DNA from: Staphylococcus hyicus
GTDB taxonomy: Bacteria > Bacillota > Bacilli > Staphylococcales > Staphylococcaceae
Direction: 5' to 3'
Assembly: GCF_000816085.1 (NCBI RefSeq)
Contig: NZ_CP008747.1
Coordinates: 1 to 64,000, forward strand
Length of the DNA: 64,000 nt
Part shown: positions 61,342-64,000 of the stretch, piece by piece
How the letters are laid out: each line of letters opens with the position of its first letter
Position numbering within the stretch: position 1 is the stretch's first letter
Translations under genes and position numbers: made by a program
Notes under the pieces: generated by a model
Told to the model about the DNA's origin: nothing
Database searches by the model: none
The model's input: the letters and a program-made list of their open reading frames with translations, nothing else

Positions 61342-64000
61342 GTAGGTTGGAAATAAAAAGAGAATTAATCAGGCTATATCAAAATGGTATAAATATCTGG
61401 TTTGAAAATGATCGATTACATTATAAAAGTAAATTAGGAAAGTTGTCACAGGATGATGTAGCCTTCTTAAAAGAAAATAAAATTAAAATCATTGAGCTAT
61501 TTAAATCAAATAGTAAATATGAATATTTTAAAGATATTAATCGATTTCCATTAAAAGATATACAAAGTGCTTATATTATAGGTGAGAAGAGTGTATTCGG
61601 ATCAGTTTCAAGTCATGTCTATTTTGAAGTTACATTTCCAACATTAGATGAAATAAAAATAAATAAGATTTGGAATAATTTAATATCTAAACATGAAGCT
61701 TTAAGAACAGTTATTGATTCATGGGACACACAGAAAATAGTAGATTCAGATATTGAATATGAAGTTTTGGTAAAAAAGGGTGAAAAAAACTGTAATGAAA
61801 CACGAAATCGATTGATGAATAAATATTACAATCCATCTATTTGGCCTTTATTCGATATTGAAGTAACTCAAACAGATAATCAATCACTTTTACATTTGTC
61901 GTTTGATTTTTTGATTTTAGATTGGATGAGTATTTGGATTTTATTAAAAGAATTTGAATATGAGTATTTTCATGGTAATTTACAAACAAAAAATCATAAA
62001 ATTTCACATCTGAGGGATATTTATCTAGGTAGTGAACTAAAAAAAGCAAGTTCTAAATATTTGCATGACGAGATGTATTGGACAGACAAAATAGAAGAAT
62101 TAGGAGATTATCCTAAGTTACCAGTAAAAATGAGTGAAATTAAAGATGAATTTATTAGAAAATCATTCCTTCTTAATAAAAATAATTGGAATGCTATTAA
62201 GGAACTCTCAAAAAAATTCGCTCTTACTCATAATACTATGGCTTTAACAGCATTTGCATGTGTTTTAAAAAAGTGGGTTGATCAAGAGAAGTTTGTAATA
62301 AACTTAACAACTATGAATAGAGAGTCAGAATTTGAGGATATACAAAATGTTATAGGAGATTTTACTTCAACAAATTTATTGAATGTAGAAATTGATGAAC
62401 ATAAATCATTTATTTATAACGCAGAAAAGATACAAAATCAATTATTAAAAGATTTAGAACATAATTATTTTACAGGTGTAGAAACAATAAGGGAAATTAG
62501 GAAATCAAATTCAAATTGCATATTTCCAATTGTTTTTACTAGTTCATTAGGTACAGGTGTTATGAATTATGAATATATGGAACTAGGGAAAATAGGTATA
62601 AGTCAATCTCCTCAAGTATTTATGGATTGTCAAATTATGGAGTTAAATGATGAATTATATATCAATATAGATACAAGAAAAGGTATTTTTGATAATGAAT
62701 TTTTAGAAATTTTTACAAAAGATTATCAACATTTTCTATTAGACGTCTTAACTAACTCAGCCAGAAGTTCTACATTGATACATTGGTACCGTAAAGAACG
62801 CTATAAAGACAACTTTAAGCAAATTATTACTAATTGTGATGAAATTGAAAAGACCGTAGATACTAATGACAAAAATATTAAAAACCGACTGTCAGATAAA
62901 TTAATTCATGAAATTACTGAGAGATGTAAAGACATATTAAAAGTAGATTCACTTAGTAAAAATGATAATTTTTATAAATACGGCGCAGATTCGTTAATAT
63001 TAGCAAGATTATCAACAAATATAATCACTACATGTGAACAACATCAGTTAGAAGAAATAAATTTTGATAGTTTATTAAGATCCCTGTTAGCTGAGCCAAC
63101 TCTACAAAACATACTACAAGAGATTAATAATAAAAAAACAGATAGTAAGACTGACGAGAAAAATGAGAATAATTATATAGGTAAATTAACAATTTTTAAA
63201 AAGGGAGGAGAAACGCTTAAAATATTTTTCCATGCAGGATTAGGAACAATGAATTGTTTAAGATATTTGATTGATGAATTAAAAAAGAATGATCAAGATT
63301 CAATTGCAGGTATTACAATTCAAGACCAAGAAAAATATTGTCATATAAAGAAAAATCAACTAGTTAAGAAAATTAGTGAAGAATATGCAGAGCTAATTAA
63401 GAAATCAGGATATAAAGCCGTTCATTTAGTGGGATATTGTTCTGGAGGTCTGATCGCTTTAGAAGTAGCGAGCACACTCATTCTCAATGATGTGGATGTT
63501 GAAAACGTTACCTTAATTGATACTTCACCGTCACCATTATCAAAAATAGATTATATGGTTTCTGAAATGGCATTTATACAAAATCACTTTATCACGATTA
63601 AAGATGTTCTGCCCCAAATTAATAATAACAAACTAAACGATAGTATTAGAAAGATGTATTCCAAAATTAATACGAATTCACAATATGATTTATTAAATTT
63701 CATCACCAATAAATATGGTAAAGAAGATCTATTAAAAAAAGAATTAGAGGAATTTTTCAAAAATAACTCATTAAACGAAAGATTTGAAATATATAAGGAT
63801 GTTATAAATTCAAAACAAAATAGTGGCATTACTGCAAGTAAAGATTTCTTAATTTCTTCTTATAAAACGCAAATGGCAAGTTGGGAAGGGGCCCATATGA
63901 CACCTACTACATATATTGGCGATGTAACTTACTTAAAAGCACAAGATAAGGATGACTTCGATATATTGCCAGCACAAGACAATACTGAATTTTGGCGAAA
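61338..64000 (+). CDS. NRPS termination protein TubC-Cy-PCP-TE, cut by window end
   Basis: Open frame from GTG 61338 (or TTG 61347), overlapping the VOC gene by four bases, with no stop before base 64000 (887 codons seen). Order: TubC-type N-terminal docking domain (GINIWFENDRLHYKSKLGKL, about residues 15-60); Cy3 from about 70, with DFLILDWMS near residue 190; PCP3 with GADSL (Ser552); and a terminal thioesterase from about 625. The thioesterase nucleophile loop is GYCSGG with Cys701 where Ser is usual. There is no A domain, so PCP3 must be loaded in trans by the cysteine A domain upstream, as in yersiniabactin. The C-terminus lies outside the window. Confidence 0.88.
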   Translation, partial: MSRLEIKRELIRLYQNGINIWFENDRLHYKSKLGKLSQDDVAFLKENKIKIIELFKSNSKYEYFKDINRFPLKDIQSAYIIGEKSVFGSVSSHVYFEVTFPTLDEIKINKIWNNLISKHEALRTVIDSWDTQKIVDSDIEYEVLVKKGEKNCNETRNRLMNKYYNPSIWPLFDIEVTQTDNQSLLHLSFDFLILDWMSIWILLKEFEYEYFHGNLQTKNHKISHLRDIYLGSELKKASSKYLHDEMYWTDKIEELGDYPKLPVKMSEIKDEFIRKSFLLNKNNWNAIKELSKKFALTHNTMALTAFACVLKKWVDQEKFVINLTTMNRESEFEDIQNVIGDFTSTNLLNVEIDEHKSFIYNAEKIQNQLLKDLEHNYFTGVETIREIRKSNSNCIFPIVFTSSLGTGVMNYEYMELGKIGISQSPQVFMDCQIMELNDELYINIDTRKGIFDNEFLEIFTKDYQHFLLDVLTNSARSSTLIHWYRKERYKDNFKQIITNCDEIEKTVDTNDKNIKNRLSDKLIHEITERCKDILKVDSLSKNDNFYKYGADSLILARLSTNIITTCEQHQLEEINFDSLLRSLLAEPTLQNILQEINNKKTDSKTDEKNENNYIGKLTIFKKGGETLKIFFHAGLGTMNCLRYLIDELKKNDQDSIAGITIQDQEKYCHIKKNQLVKKISEEYAELIKKSGYKAVHLVGYCSGGLIALEVASTLILNDVDVENVTLIDTSPSPLSKIDYMVSEMAFIQNHFITIKDVLPQINNNKLNDSIRKMYSKINTNSQYDLLNFITNKYGKEDLLKKELEEFFKNNSLNERFEIYKDVINSKQNSGITASKDFLISSYKTQMASWEGAHMTPTTYIGDVTYLKAQDKDDFDILPAQDNTEFWR

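Overview
The window is a Staphylococcus chromosome starting at the dnaA start codon. The order dnaA-dnaN-yaaA-recF-gyrB-gyrA-nnrD-hutH-serS ... gdpP-rplI-dnaB-purA-tRNA-Glu-tRNA-Asp-walRKHIJ ... rlmH is the standard staphylococcal origin-proximal order, and the proteins read as close homologues of S. aureus counterparts. I cannot fix the species from sequence alone. GyrA carries Ser84 and Glu88, the fluoroquinolone-susceptible state.

Region 1 (1-14 kb) is core replication and housekeeping: dnaA with DnaA boxes behind it, dnaN, an extra membrane-anchored DsbA-like gene, yaaA, recF, gyrBA, nnrD, hutH, and serS behind a T-box leader. Region 2 (14.5-21.3 kb) is an accessory gas vesicle operon resembling Bacillus megaterium type clusters (Q-like, A, O/R, F, G, L, S, K, J, T, an extra acidic repeat protein, U). 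It has no visible gvpN or gvpP and a GvpA with a long hydrophilic tail. Region 3 (21.6-39.5 kb) is core again: azlCD, metX behind a SAM-I riboswitch, yybS, gdpP, rplI, dnaB, purA, two tRNAs, the WalRK operon and an arsRBC operon. A dense DnaA-box cluster lies just before rlmH.

Region 4 (40.3-64 kb, running off the window) is an island next to the SCC attachment site at the 3' end of rlmH and is visibly more AT-rich. It starts with a decayed AlbA_2-type gene, then a PIN-domain protein on the minus strand, a complete type I restriction-modification operon (hsdM-hsdS-hsdR), two terminator hairpins, and a Fur-box-controlled siderophore-type NRPS operon. No ccr or mec genes lie in the window.

The NRPS operon is the most striking part. 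Its order is type II thioesterase, Sfp-type PPTase, salicyl-AMP ligase, an HMWP2/Irp2-like ArCP-Cy-A(MT-like insert)-PCP-Cy-PCP megasynthase, a thiazolinyl imine reductase fused to a methyltransferase, a VOC-fold protein, and a TubC docking-Cy-PCP-TE protein cut by the window end. It resembles the yersiniabactin line without the polyketide module. The inferred product is an aryl-capped tri-heterocycle built from salicylate and three cysteines, made under iron starvation. Salicylate synthase and transport genes are not in the window and would be expected downstream or elsewhere.
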